DNA of 64,000 bases from contig JAFDHF010000011.1 of assembly GCA_019308905.1 (NCBI GenBank), positions 46,891 to 110,890 on the forward strand, read 5' to 3'. Below the pieces are notes generated by a model. The model was given only the letters and a program-made list of their open reading frames with translations. It was not told where the DNA came from and did not search any database. This DNA is from Deltaproteobacteria bacterium (GTDB taxonomy: Bacteria > Desulfobacterota > BSN033 > WVXP01). The translations under genes were made by a program, and so were the position numbers. Positions 1 to 8,327 of this stretch are shown here, piece after piece (within the stretch, counting starts at the first letter, position 1; every line of letters starts with the position of its first letter).

Positions 1-1317
1 CGCTCCCTCTGTCACGTTCGTCCCTGCGCCGATCTCATCCACGAGGACCAGGGACCGGGAATCGGCCTCCCGGACGATCTCATCGAGGTGAGCCAGATGG
101 GCGGAGAATGTGCTCAGGTCGTCTCCGATGCTCTGCTCGTCTCCCACTTCGGCAAAGACCTTCTGATAGACAGAGACCCGGCTCCCCTCCGCCACGGGAA
201 TCTCCATACCCGACTGGAACATGAGAACCAGGAGACCCAGCGTCTTGAGGGCCACAGTCTTGCCTCCGGCGTTGGCCCCGCTTATGATCAGCACAGAGCT
301 TTCCCGGGGGAGGAGGATGTCTATGGGCACCGTCTCGTCCCTCTTCCTGAGGAAAAGGAGTGGATGGCGGGCCTGCAAGAGGCACGTACCTCCAATCTCG
401 CCTATCTCGGGCTGTATCGCCTGGAGGGTGCGGCCGAGTCTCATCTTGGCGACTATCAAATCGAGTTCACCCAGGAGTTCCAGATCCCGCTGCAGGTCTT
501 CGGTTCTCTCCCTGACTCTTCCGGTCAACCCCTCGAGAATGCGAAATTCCTCTTCCCTCTCCTTGTCGAGAAGAAGATTCAAATCATTGTTCATTTCAAC
601 CACGGAAATGGGTTCCACAAACAGGCTCATCCGGCTGTGGGAGTAGTCGTGCACCACCGCCTTGATACGCCCTCTGAACTCGGGCTTTACCAGAAGGACC
701 GCCCTTCCGTTCCGCTGTGTGACGATGCGATCTCTGAGCACCGGCTGGAGATCCTCCTGATTGAGTATCCGTTCCATCTCTTTCTGGATCCTGGTCCTGA
801 CTTCCCGCAGGCTCGCTCTTATCTGCCGCAGGCGGGGGCTTGCCTCGTCACGGACCGTTCCGTCAGGATCGAGACAGCGGCGGATCTCCGTGCCGATCTC
901 CTTGCAGACGGTGAGACCATCGATTAGAGCCTTCAGGCAGGGAAAAGGGACGTGGATACCCGTGAAGAATTTCTTGATTTTCTGGCAGGTTTCTATGTTG
1001 GCGGCAATATCGAGCAGGGCCTGGGGTTCCAGGACGGCGCCGGCCACACGGGCCTCCCCCAGGACGCTGCGCACCTCCCTGAGCTCGACCGGGGGGAGAG
1101 ACTCCCCCTCGTCTTCGATTCTCTTGAGTTCATCGATCCGGCTGAGCGATCTCTTGATGGCTTCAACGTCCGCCTGGGGTCTCAATCGGCGGCAAAATTC
1201 CCTGCCTGTGGGGGAGGAGGTATACTTTTGGAGGAGATCTATGACCTGATAGTATTCCAGAGCTTCCAGTGATTTTTCATCGATTCTGAAGTCGGTTCTT
1301 GGCAAACCTCTCTTCAC
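1..1317 (-). CDS. mutS2: Endonuclease MutS2 (3' end beyond window)
   Basis: N-terminal 439 residues of a MutS2-family ATPase, a MutS paralogue that acts on recombination intermediates or, in some bacteria, collided ribosomes. The reading frame is open from a GTG at 1317 to the window edge. It shows the MutS core and clamp helices, a Walker A motif (SGANAGGKTVALK, about residue 335) and a Walker B (LVLVDEIGAGTN) right at the edge. The C-terminal ATPase remainder and any Smr nuclease domain lie outside the window. The GTG begins one base after the yqeY stop, so the two are probably translationally coupled. Family assignment is firm; the nuclease domain cannot be checked here. Confidence 0.93.
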   Translation of the reverse strand, partial: MKRGLPRTDFRIDEKSLEALEYYQVIDLLQKYTSSPTGREFCRRLRPQADVEAIKRSLSRIDELKRIEDEGESLPPVELREVRSVLGEARVAGAVLEPQALLDIAANIETCQKIKKFFTGIHVPFPCLKALIDGLTVCKEIGTEIRRCLDPDGTVRDEASPRLRQIRASLREVRTRIQKEMERILNQEDLQPVLRDRIVTQRNGRAVLLVKPEFRGRIKAVVHDYSHSRMSLFVEPISVVEMNNDLNLLLDKEREEEFRILEGLTGRVRERTEDLQRDLELLGELDLIVAKMRLGRTLQAIQPEIGEIGGTCLLQARHPLLFLRKRDETVPIDILLPRESSVLIISGANAGGKTVALKTLGLLVLMFQSGMEIPVAEGSRVSVYQKVFAEVGDEQSIGDDLSTFSAHLAHLDEIVREADSRSLVLVDEIGAGTNVTEGA

Positions 1318-1318
1318 C

Positions 1319-1768
1319 TTAGCCCGAGAGCCTCTCTCTCACCATTTGGTTGACGGTCTTCCCATCGGCCCTTCCAGACACCTTGGGCATCAGTATCTTC
1401 ATAACCTTGCCGAGGTCTCTCATATCGACCGCCTCGGCCTCTTGAACGGCCTCGCTGATCAGGGATTCGATCTCTTCCCTCGAGAGCTGACGAGGCAAAA
1501 AGCCCTTGAGAATTTCCAGTTGTCGGCTTTCCTCCTCCACCAGGTCCTGCCTGCCCCCTTTCTTGAACTGCTCCAGGGCTTCTTCGCCTTTCCGGACCAT
1601 GGCGCCGATGACTCTGACGACACCGTCGTCGTCCAGGGCCTTTCTTCCCTGATCGATCTCCTTCTTCTCGATCGCATCCCGTACCAGACGAATGGTAGAG
1701 AGCCTGGCCTTGTCCCGCTGCTTGAGCGCCTTCTTCATCTCCTCGTTCAGCATCTCTTTGAGCGACAT
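1319..1768 (-). CDS. yqeY: GatB/YqeY domain protein
   Basis: A 149-residue YqeY-family protein, which is a stand-alone relative of the tRNA-binding tail of the GatB amidotransferase subunit. The helical N-terminus (MSLKEMLNEEMKKALKQRD) and the C-terminal part containing GKVMKILMPKVSGRADG are typical of the family, and length matches. It sits 4 nt downstream of rpsU and 1 nt upstream of mutS2. The rpsU-yqeY pairing is common in bacteria, often followed by dnaG; here mutS2 takes that place. Its biochemical role is not settled; a part in tRNA-dependent amidation is inferred only from homology. Confidence 0.92.
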   Translation of the reverse strand: MSLKEMLNEEMKKALKQRDKARLSTIRLVRDAIEKKEIDQGRKALDDDGVVRVIGAMVRKGEEALEQFKKGGRQDLVEEESRQLEILKGFLPRQLSREEIESLISEAVQEAEAVDMRDLGKVMKILMPKVSGRADGKTVNQMVRERLSG

Positions 1769-1772
1769 CCAT

Positions 1773-1976
1773 TCAACCCCGTTGCATCATCTTTCTGAAC
1801 CTCTTCATGGCCCTCTTTCTCGCGGCCAGGGCCTTCCTCTTTCTCTTCACGCTCGGCTTCTCGTAGTGCTCTCTCCTCCGGACCTCGGAAAGGATCCCAG
1901 CCTTTTCACACTGCTTCTTGAAACGCCTCAGGGCATTTTCAAAAGACTCGTTTTCGCGAATTCTAACATCAGCCAT
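1773..1976 (-). CDS. rpsU: 30S ribosomal protein S21
   Basis: A 67-residue basic protein matching bS21: it starts [20 protein letters not shown], has the conserved middle [13 protein letters not shown] and ends in an Arg/Lys-rich helix. It belongs to the platform of the small subunit near the anti-Shine-Dalgarno region and assists initiation. It is the first gene of the rpsU-yqeY-mutS2 unit. A good minus-strand promoter at 2251-2278 would give a leader of about 270 nt, long enough for regulation, but I recognise no known leader motif in it. Confidence 0.95.
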   Translation of the reverse strand: MADVRIRENESFENALRRFKKQCEKAGILSEVRRREHYEKPSVKRKRKALAARKRAMKRFRKMMQRG

Positions 1977-2250
1977 CTAGCCATATCCCTCCCTCCACCA
2001 TCTGGATTGTCTTGTTGCGAGAATCGTGTGACAAACCCCTAACTCTCCAACAACCGTCGCTCCCCTTCCAGGTCTCGCTCCTGAGAACCTGAAAGCCCCT
2101 CCAGACTCTCCGGCGGGGACCAACCCCACCCCAAAACCGACCGAGCCGTTACCCGCCCTCGGTCGCCCCTTGCATCCATGGGAGAGGAGAGACCTATCGA
2201 CCCGGGCTGACGATTTCCTGGCTCAACCTGTGAAGGAATGCGAAAATCTA

Positions 2251-2278
2251 AGTATACCAGACACCGGGCCGTTGTCAA
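2251..2278 (-). promoter_or_regulatory. Sigma70-type promoter for rpsU-yqeY-mutS2
   Basis: On the minus strand TTGACA (2278-2273), a 16-nt spacer and TATACT (2256-2251). Both hexamers are close to consensus. It points toward rpsU 275 nt away, with no other gene between. Sequence-based prediction only. Confidence 0.6.
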
Positions 2279-2426
2279 CCCCTCGAATCCCGGGCTTTCC
2301 GCACATCTGTAGATCGTCGTCACCGGTGATCGGGATCGAGACACCGATGGAAGGGGCGCGGCGGTCCTTCCGGTGCCCCGGAAGGCTCGAACGCCTCGAA
2401 GGGTTCGAAGACTCTGAGAATCCCTC

Positions 2427-2455
2427 TTGACAAACGGCTGTTTTTAACATATTAG
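2427..2455 (+). promoter_or_regulatory. Sigma70-type promoter for acyl-CoA dehydrogenase
   Basis: TTGACA at 2427-2432, 17-nt spacer, TATTAG at 2450-2455. Transcription would start near 2462, so the first in-frame start at 2466 would be almost leaderless. This supports the ATG at 2508, which has a GAGGAGAG ribosome site, as the true start. Confidence 0.6.
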
Positions 2456-2507
2456 ACAGAGTCTATTGTGGAACCCGAGTAGAACGACGCTTACCGAGGA
2501 GAGTCTC

Positions 2508-3665
2508 ATGAGCAAAGAATTGGAAAGGGAGATGCTCAGGGCCACGGCGAAGAAGGTCGCCGGAAAGGTGCTCGCCTCCCGTGCGGAAGAGATCGACGCC
2601 AGCGGTGAATTCCCTTGGGACATCGTGGAGGTTCTCGGAAAACAGGGTTTCCTCTCTATCCTGCTTCCCGAGGAATACGGCGGAATGGACGGAGATATCA
2701 CTTCCTTCTGTCTCGTCATCGAAGAGACGGCTAAGGTCTGCGGAGCATCCTCCCTCTTGATACTCGTTCAAGGGGTCGGAACCATGCCCATCATGATCGC
2801 GGGGAACGATGAGCAGAAGAAGAAATACTTCCACCGCATCGCCTCGGAGAACAACCTGGTGGCTTTTACCCTCACGGAGCCTGAATCGGGTTCTGATGCG
2901 GCCTCTTTGAAGACGAGGGCCATGAACCACGGTGATCATTACACCCTGAACGGCCGAAAGTGCTTCATAACCAACGGGGGTGTGGCAAACCTCTATTCCA
3001 CCTTCGCCCTCACAGATCCCGAAAAGGGAAGCGATGGGATCTCGGCTATTCTCGTGGAGAGAGGAACCCCCGGCCTCTCCTCGGGCAAGGCGGAAAACAA
3101 GATGGGAATGCGCGGCTCCAACACCACCGACGTGATCTTCGAAGACTGCGTCGTCCCGAAGGAGAACCTCCTCGGAGAAGAGGGACAGGGATGGGAGATC
3201 GCCATGAAGACCCTCAACATGTCCCGTCCAGCGGTTGGAGCCCAGGCCGTGGGAATAGCCGAGGGAGCGCTCGATATCGCGATAAACTACAGCAGCGAAC
3301 GCCATCAGTTCGGAAGGCCTATCGCCAAGTTCCAGGGCATCCGCTTCATGGTTGCAGACATGGCCACACAGATCGAGGCTGCCCGGGCCCTGGTCTACAA
3401 GACCGCAGCGGCCATCGATTCGAAGGAGGGAGACAGCCAGATGCTCTCGGCCATGGCCAAGTATTTCGCCTCGGATGTGGCCATGCGGGTCACCACCGAT
3501 GCGGTCCAGATCCTGGGCGGCTACGGGTACATGAAAGACTACAAAGTGGAACGGATGATGCGGGATGCCAAGCTGACCCAGATCTACGAGGGAAGCAACC
3601 AGGTTCAAAGAATGGTGGTAGCCCATCACCTTTTTGCAAGAAAGGGAGACCAACAAGCAGGCTGA
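2508..3665 (+). CDS. Acyl-CoA dehydrogenase
   Basis: A 385-residue FAD flavoprotein of the acyl-CoA dehydrogenase family, which introduces the 2,3 double bond into acyl-CoA and passes electrons to ETF. Visible family features are the mid-domain FAD-binding stretch (FTLTEPESGSDAASLKT), the KCFITNGG strand, the CoA-side RHQFGRPI motif, and near the C-terminus the YEGSNQVQR segment that carries the catalytic Glu in short-chain dehydrogenases. Start chosen at 2508 because of its GAGGAGAG ribosome site and the promoter position. No ETF genes are nearby, so substrate range (probably short-chain acyl-CoA) is inference. Confidence 0.93.
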   Translation: MSKELEREMLRATAKKVAGKVLASRAEEIDASGEFPWDIVEVLGKQGFLSILLPEEYGGMDGDITSFCLVIEETAKVCGASSLLILVQGVGTMPIMIAGNDEQKKKYFHRIASENNLVAFTLTEPESGSDAASLKTRAMNHGDHYTLNGRKCFITNGGVANLYSTFALTDPEKGSDGISAILVERGTPGLSSGKAENKMGMRGSNTTDVIFEDCVVPKENLLGEEGQGWEIAMKTLNMSRPAVGAQAVGIAEGALDIAINYSSERHQFGRPIAKFQGIRFMVADMATQIEAARALVYKTAAAIDSKEGDSQMLSAMAKYFASDVAMRVTTDAVQILGGYGYMKDYKVERMMRDAKLTQIYEGSNQVQRMVVAHHLFARKGDQQAG

Positions 3666-3697
3666 ACTCCCTGCCAGGCAACGGACATCGGTGCCCC

Positions 3698-6181
3698 ATG
3701 AGATCCCATGGGCCTCCACCCGGGTCTCGATCTCTTCTTTACTGGATCCTCCTTGCATATCTCCTCGGTGCGGTCGCGGCGGCGCACCTGAGTCTTTCCC
3801 GACCGGTCTTGGTGCTCCTCCCCGCGGCTCTGGTCGCCTCCGGTCTCTTCGCGATCATCCAATCGAAAAGGGGGTCTTCCATTGTCTTCTGGATCGTCTG
3901 TTTCTTCTGGCTCGGCATCCTCGCCTTCCGAATCCGGATCGATCCGCCGCTGCCTGGAAACCATGTCAGCAACTTTGCAGACGGAAACAGGGCCATCGTT
4001 GAAGGCATGCTTTCACGGCCTCCAGACAAATCAATCAGGAGAACAAGGCTCAGGGTAAGGGTCGAAACCCTGGTGAGAGGGGGCAGGGCTATCCCCTGTA
4101 CAGGTACGATCCTGGTCTCCCTGCCTCCGGTGGAAGACGACTTCCTCCGGTATGGAGACCGGGTCCGCTTTTCGGCGAACCTCCGCCACCCAGCCAACTT
4201 CAACAACCCTGGCGGGTTCGACTACGAGCGCTATCTCGCCGCAAGGGGGATCTGGACAACGGCCTTCGTCGACAAACCCGAAAGGATCATCCGCGTTGCC
4301 GCCGGCGTGGGCAACCCCTTTTGGATGTGGCTGGAAGGTGTGAGAACCCGGTTCAGGCTCTTTCTCGGCCGTCATTCCACCCCCTCGGCCTCTCCCATCC
4401 TCAAGGCCCTTGTTCTGGGGGAGAGAGGTACCATACCGGAGAGGGTGAAGGAGGACTTTGCGGCGTCAGGTGCGGCCCACATCATGGCCATCTCCGGTCT
4501 CCATCTCGGAATCATCGCTTTCTTCCTCTTCCAGGGCATCTTGTGGATTCTGAGGCGGAGTGAGACGCTGACACTCAGGACCAACATCTTCAAACTCTCC
4601 GCCCTGCTGACCATTCCACCCGTCGCCTTCTACACCTTGGTGGCGGGAGGCAGAATCTCGACGGTGAGGGCCTTTGTGATGATCACCGCCTATTTTGTCT
4701 CCCTCATCATCGACCGGCCGAGGGATCTCTACCATACCCTTGCCCTGGCCGCGCTGGTGATCACCCTCGCCGACCCGGCGGCTCTCACGGAGGCCTCCTT
4801 TCAGCTTTCATTCATGGCGGTCCTGGCCATCCTCTTCCTCTATCCCAGGCTCAACCGTCTCTTCCAAAGAGAAGAGATCCTCCCTCACAAGGGCAGAGGC
4901 CTGATCCGGCGCTTCACATCGTGGGGCCGGAGCCTGTTTCTCGTTTCTCTGGCTGCCATGATCGGCACGGGGCCTCTCATCGCATACCACTTCAACAGGT
5001 TCTCCCCTCTCGGGTTGATCAGCAATTTTCTGGTCATTCCCCTCCTCGGCTTTCTCGTTGTCCCCACCTTGCTCCTGGCCATGGTCCTCTCCCTCTGTTC
5101 TTGCCCCCTCGCCGCCCCCCTGGTGGGAGGGGCAGGTTGGATCGTAGATCTCACCGCCACCGCGATCCACGAACTCGCCTCGCTGCCCTGGACCTCTTTC
5201 CGGGTGGCCACACCGACGGTCCTGGAGATTGTCCTGGTGTATGGGCTCTTCGCTGCCGTGGCCCACGCCCGCCGCTCCCCCCTTTATGGGGCCGCCATCG
5301 CCGTGATTCTCTCAGCAGGAGCCGTCGACGCCGGCTATTGGATCGCCAGGACTCGTTTCAACCAGAACCTCAGGATCACCTGCCTCGATGTCGGCCAGGG
5401 CGACTGCGCGCTGGTCGAATTCCCCAAGGGTAGGCGAGCCCTCATAGACGGCGGCGGTTTCTACGATGATGCCTTCGACATAGGCAGAAACGTGGTGGCA
5501 CCCTTTCTCTGGAAAAAGAAGATCCGGAGAATCGATTTCCTGGTCTTGACCCATCCGGATCCTGACCACCTGAACGGATTGAAGTTCATTGCACGGACCT
5601 TTCCGGTGGGGGAGCTCTGGGATTCCGGGCAGCAGAGCGGCTCTGTCTCCTTTAGAGAATTCATGACCATCGTGAGGCGGAAGGGCATCCCCCGGGTCTC
5701 CCTGTTCCGAGGGGACGAACCGCGAATCATCAACGGTGTGTCCGTCTTCCCTTTGAACCCTGCAGAAGGATCGTCCGAAGCCCCGGGGGGGCGCCGGAGA
5801 TCGAGAACCAACAACCTCTCACTCGTCCTTAGGCTGGTCTTCGGCAACCAGGCCTTCCTCTTCACCGGGGACATCGAGAAGGAGACGGAGGAAGAGCTTG
5901 CCGCCTCGGGGCTCGACCTCAGGAGCCGGGTGATCAAGGTTCCACACCATGGGAGCCGCACTTCCAGTACGGGGGTCTTTCTTGCAGCCGTGGAACCCGA
6001 CATCGCGGTGATCAGTACAAGGCCGAGAGGCGACCTCCGTCTTCCAAACCCTGCGGTTCTTGAGCGCTACCAAGCCCTCGGCTGCAGAATCTTCAGAACC
6101 GACCGGGACGGGGCGGTCACGATGGAGACCGACGGCCGGCGATTGAGGGTCAAGACCTTCCAGGGAGGACAAGAACGCTGA
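3698..6181 (+). CDS. comEC: DNA internalization protein ComEC/Rec2
   Basis: An 827-residue polytopic inner-membrane protein of the ComEC/Rec2 family, the channel that takes single-stranded DNA into the cytoplasm during transformation. The order is N-terminal membrane helices, an OB-like soluble segment (ending GFDYERYLAARG), the Competence membrane domain with the AHIMAISGLHLGII motif, and a C-terminal metallo-beta-lactamase domain (LTHPDPDHLNGL, VPHHGSRTSS) proposed to degrade the other strand. The frame stays open upstream into the dehydrogenase gene, but the ATG at 3698 follows the upstream stop and gives the usual family length. No other competence genes are in the window. Confidence 0.9.
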   Translation: MRSHGPPPGSRSLLYWILLAYLLGAVAAAHLSLSRPVLVLLPAALVASGLFAIIQSKRGSSIVFWIVCFFWLGILAFRIRIDPPLPGNHVSNFADGNRAIVEGMLSRPPDKSIRRTRLRVRVETLVRGGRAIPCTGTILVSLPPVEDDFLRYGDRVRFSANLRHPANFNNPGGFDYERYLAARGIWTTAFVDKPERIIRVAAGVGNPFWMWLEGVRTRFRLFLGRHSTPSASPILKALVLGERGTIPERVKEDFAASGAAHIMAISGLHLGIIAFFLFQGILWILRRSETLTLRTNIFKLSALLTIPPVAFYTLVAGGRISTVRAFVMITAYFVSLIIDRPRDLYHTLALAALVITLADPAALTEASFQLSFMAVLAILFLYPRLNRLFQREEILPHKGRGLIRRFTSWGRSLFLVSLAAMIGTGPLIAYHFNRFSPLGLISNFLVIPLLGFLVVPTLLLAMVLSLCSCPLAAPLVGGAGWIVDLTATAIHELASLPWTSFRVATPTVLEIVLVYGLFAAVAHARRSPLYGAAIAVILSAGAVDAGYWIARTRFNQNLRITCLDVGQGDCALVEFPKGRRALIDGGGFYDDAFDIGRNVVAPFLWKKKIRRIDFLVLTHPDPDHLNGLKFIARTFPVGELWDSGQQSGSVSFREFMTIVRRKGIPRVSLFRGDEPRIINGVSVFPLNPAEGSSEAPGGRRRSRTNNLSLVLRLVFGNQAFLFTGDIEKETEEELAASGLDLRSRVIKVPHHGSRTSSTGVFLAAVEPDIAVISTRPRGDLRLPNPAVLERYQALGCRIFRTDRDGAVTMETDGRRLRVKTFQGGQER

Positions 6182-6228
6182 ATTATGGTATGAATAGGGC
6201 ATGAGAAACCCGCGCAAGAGGTGCCGCG

Positions 6229-6813
6229 ATGGGCAGGACAGCCAGGCAAAGAACCAGGAGCCGCTCTCGAGTCTTGCTCGCGACCGGAATGAATTCCCTT
6301 CTTTTCTTTTTCTTCCTCCTTTTTTCGAGCTGTACTACGGTGGAGAAGAGGCCGGACGCGAAGGCCGCCTATGAGAAGATCCCCTTTTCAGAGATCTTTG
6401 CCTCTCCGCAGAGATACAGAGGGCGCACGGTGAGGCTGGGGGGTGTGATCATAGAGACGACGAACACCGAAGAGGAGACCACAATCGAGATCCTCCAGAA
6501 ACCGCTCAACCGGCGCGGCAGGCCCAAGGCAGTCGACGAGACGGGTGGGCGGTTCATAGTGGTTTTCCGGAGGTTCCTCGACAAGGCCGTCTACCGGCCC
6601 GATCGGCCCGTGACAGTCGTCGGGGAGATCATCGGAAGCAGAACAGGCCTGATAGGAGAGACCACCTATCACTATCCCCTGCTCCTTGGAAAGGAGATCC
6701 ATCCCTGGAAAGGGACCGGCTATTCGGCCTGGCCTTTTATGCACATCGGCATCGGTATCGGCACCGGGGGCGGAGGGACCAGTGGTGCAATCGGAATAGG
6801 GACCTCCTTCTAG
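6229..6813 (+). CDS. Slp-family outer membrane lipoprotein
   Basis: A 194-residue predicted lipoprotein of the Slp type. A hydrophobic signal ends in LLFSSC, a lipobox whose Cys would be lipidated. The mature part begins with the Slp-like pattern IPFSEIFASPQRYRGRTVRLGGVI, followed by a beta-rich domain and a glycine-rich tail. An AGAGGT ribosome site supports the start at 6229; an internal ATG at 6289 just before the hydrophobic stretch would give a more standard signal peptide. Function of the family is poorly known (stationary-phase envelope lipoprotein in E. coli). It follows comEC by 47 nt. Confidence 0.78.
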   Translation: MGRTARQRTRSRSRVLLATGMNSLLFFFFLLFSSCTTVEKRPDAKAAYEKIPFSEIFASPQRYRGRTVRLGGVIIETTNTEEETTIEILQKPLNRRGRPKAVDETGGRFIVVFRRFLDKAVYRPDRPVTVVGEIIGSRTGLIGETTYHYPLLLGKEIHPWKGTGYSAWPFMHIGIGIGTGGGGTSGAIGIGTSF

Positions 6814-6846
6814 CCCGGTCCGAAAGAGAGGGGAAGGGGGGAGATC

Positions 6847-7485
6847 ATGAGGGGTGTCAACATCGGGAAGGCCGTTCTCCGGGGGATTACGGTGGGGGCT
6901 TTCGAGAACAACGTCTATTTCCTGATCGACCCTCTGGCAGGCGAGAGTGTCATCATCGACGCGGCCGCCGAAGCAGAGAGAATCCTAGAGGCAGTGAGAG
7001 GAACCCGGGTCAAGTTTATCCTCCAGACCCACTGCCACATGGACCACGTTCTCGCCCTCAAGGAGACCAGGTCGAGGACCGGGGCTCCCGTGGGGGTTCA
7101 TCCTGCCGACCAACAAGCATTCGGTGTGAGCGCGGATATCCATCTCAAAGACGGACAGACCCTCGACCTGGGCCAAGAGACGATTAGAGTCCTGCACACC
7201 CCGGGCCATACCCCGGGGGGGCTCTGCTTTCTCATCGGAGGCCATCTCATCTCAGGAGACACCCTCTTCAAGGGGGGACCCGGCAAGACCGCGGGTCCCG
7301 AGCAGTTCAGGCAGATCCTGGAGAGCATCACCAAGAAGATCTACTGTCTTCCCGATGAGACCGTCTGCCTTCCCGGACACGGTCCGGAGACGACCGTGGG
7401 TGAGTCAAAGAGGGAATACGAGGTCTTCGCAAGAAGGAAGAGAACCGAGCCTGTTTACGGCGACGTCGTGTGGCTAGCGTCCTGA
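6847..7485 (+). CDS. MBL-fold metallohydrolase (glyoxalase II-like)
   Basis: A 212-residue metallo-beta-lactamase-fold hydrolase. It has the metal-binding THCHMDH motif at residues 61-67, TPGHTPGG, the SGDTLF aspartate strand and the late CLPGHG histidine, the full di-metal set of the glyoxalase II-like group. It is shorter than hydroxyacylglutathione hydrolases and lacks their C-terminal substrate domain, so glutathione thioester hydrolysis is not assured. It follows the Slp gene by 33 nt with a GGGGGGAG ribosome site. Substrate unknown. Confidence 0.88.
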   Translation: MRGVNIGKAVLRGITVGAFENNVYFLIDPLAGESVIIDAAAEAERILEAVRGTRVKFILQTHCHMDHVLALKETRSRTGAPVGVHPADQQAFGVSADIHLKDGQTLDLGQETIRVLHTPGHTPGGLCFLIGGHLISGDTLFKGGPGKTAGPEQFRQILESITKKIYCLPDETVCLPGHGPETTVGESKREYEVFARRKRTEPVYGDVVWLAS

Positions 7486-7645
7486 CCATGCCCGGCAGAG
7501 CCCGCAGGGGAGGAGGGAAGACCGCCCTCGGGCCCACGGGCCGAAGCCTGGATCTAGGCTAGCCCCGCAACGGCCCGGAAAGTCCGTTCCGAGAGCGGAC
7601 CGGCTGCTTCCCGACGGCGAATCGATACCAACGAAAGGAGGAGCC

Positions 7646-8128
7646 ATGGAACTGAAAGTAGAGCGGCTCGAATTTCCCGAGGGGTGCAACATTATCTTGG
7701 GGCAGAGTCATTTCATCAAGACGGTGGAAGATCTCTACGAGATCATGGTCGGGTCCGTGCCGACCGTCAAGTTCGGCCTCGCTTTCTGTGAATCCTCCGG
7801 GGATCGCCTCCTCAGGATCGAAGGCAACGACGCCGAGCTCAAGGAGGTGGCGGAGAAGAACGGCCTCAGGATCTCTGCGGGCCATACCTTCTTTCTGGTC
7901 ATGAGAGAGGCCTTTCCCATCAATGTGCTCAATGCCGTGAAGATGTGCCAGGAGGTGTGTCGCATCTTCTGCGCCACGGCAAACCCTGTCGAGGTGATCG
8001 TCGCCGAAACAGAACAGGGCAGGGGGGTTCTCGGAGTGATAGACGGTCTGTCCCTCAAGGGCGTCGAAAAAGAGGGAGACGTGGCCTGGAGAAAGAACCT
8101 GTTGAGGGAGTTCAAATATAAGCTGTAG
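7646..8128 (+). CDS. Adenosine-specific kinase family protein
   Basis: A 160-residue protein of the compact 'adenosine-specific kinase' family (PF04008 type), better known from archaea and thermophiles than the PfkB or eukaryote-type adenosine kinases. Recognisable stretches are VPTVKFGLAFCESSGDRLLR, SAGHTFFLVMREAFPINVLNAVK and the C-terminal GRGVLGVIDG. The length is typical. A strong AAAGGAGGAG ribosome site precedes the ATG. Catalytic activity is known only for a few members; phosphorylation of adenosine here is inferred. It converges on map. Confidence 0.85.
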   Translation: MELKVERLEFPEGCNIILGQSHFIKTVEDLYEIMVGSVPTVKFGLAFCESSGDRLLRIEGNDAELKEVAEKNGLRISAGHTFFLVMREAFPINVLNAVKMCQEVCRIFCATANPVEVIVAETEQGRGVLGVIDGLSLKGVEKEGDVAWRKNLLREFKYKL

Positions 8129-8327
8129 TCACGCTGGAATCGTTTGACCCTTCAAGGGGCTGGAGTCTGGAATCCTCGAATCGTTCAAGACTCTCGAATT
8201 GTTTGCGACATTAGACCGAAATTCAAACTCCGTTGAACGAAGAGCCGGCTGAGTTCTTGAGTCTCCTGGTATTGTGCGTTTCAAAGGAATGCCGGTGATC
8301 GAACGATTCAAATGCCTGAGCGAACTC
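8129..8327. repeat. Degenerate TTCGAA/TTCAAG-type repeats between convergent genes
   Basis: This gap contains several imperfect, partly palindromic units built on CTCGAATCGTTCAAG, CTCGAATTGTTTG, GGAGTCTGGAATC and CGAACGATTCAAATG. Similar units occur near 2383-2412 and 10955-11000. No U-tract terminator is evident for either convergent gene. Confidence 0.45.

Larger units (their letters stand above)
1977..2507. other. Divergent intergenic region rpsU / acyl-CoA dehydrogenase
   Basis: About 530 bp without a convincing gene. It holds two back-to-back consensus-like promoters (2251-2278 minus; 2427-2455 plus), a GC-rich rpsU leader, and near 2383-2412 a short cluster of TTCGAA/CTCGAA repeats of a type seen in other gaps of this window. 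I see no tRNA, SRP RNA or recognised riboswitch. Confidence 0.5.

Noticed and set aside
2395..2425. tRNA-like GGTTCGAA segment
   Set aside because: No cloverleaf stems can be formed around it; it belongs to the TTCGAA repeat words.
2960..3697. Upstream extension of the comEC frame back to 2960
   Set aside because: It overlaps the acyl-CoA dehydrogenase in another frame, its translation has no protein-like character, and comEC from 3698 already has normal length.
2463..3758. 431-codon open frame antisense to the acyl-CoA dehydrogenase
   Set aside because: It is the complement of a GC-rich coding gene; the composition is His/Gly/Asp-rich noise with no family resemblance.
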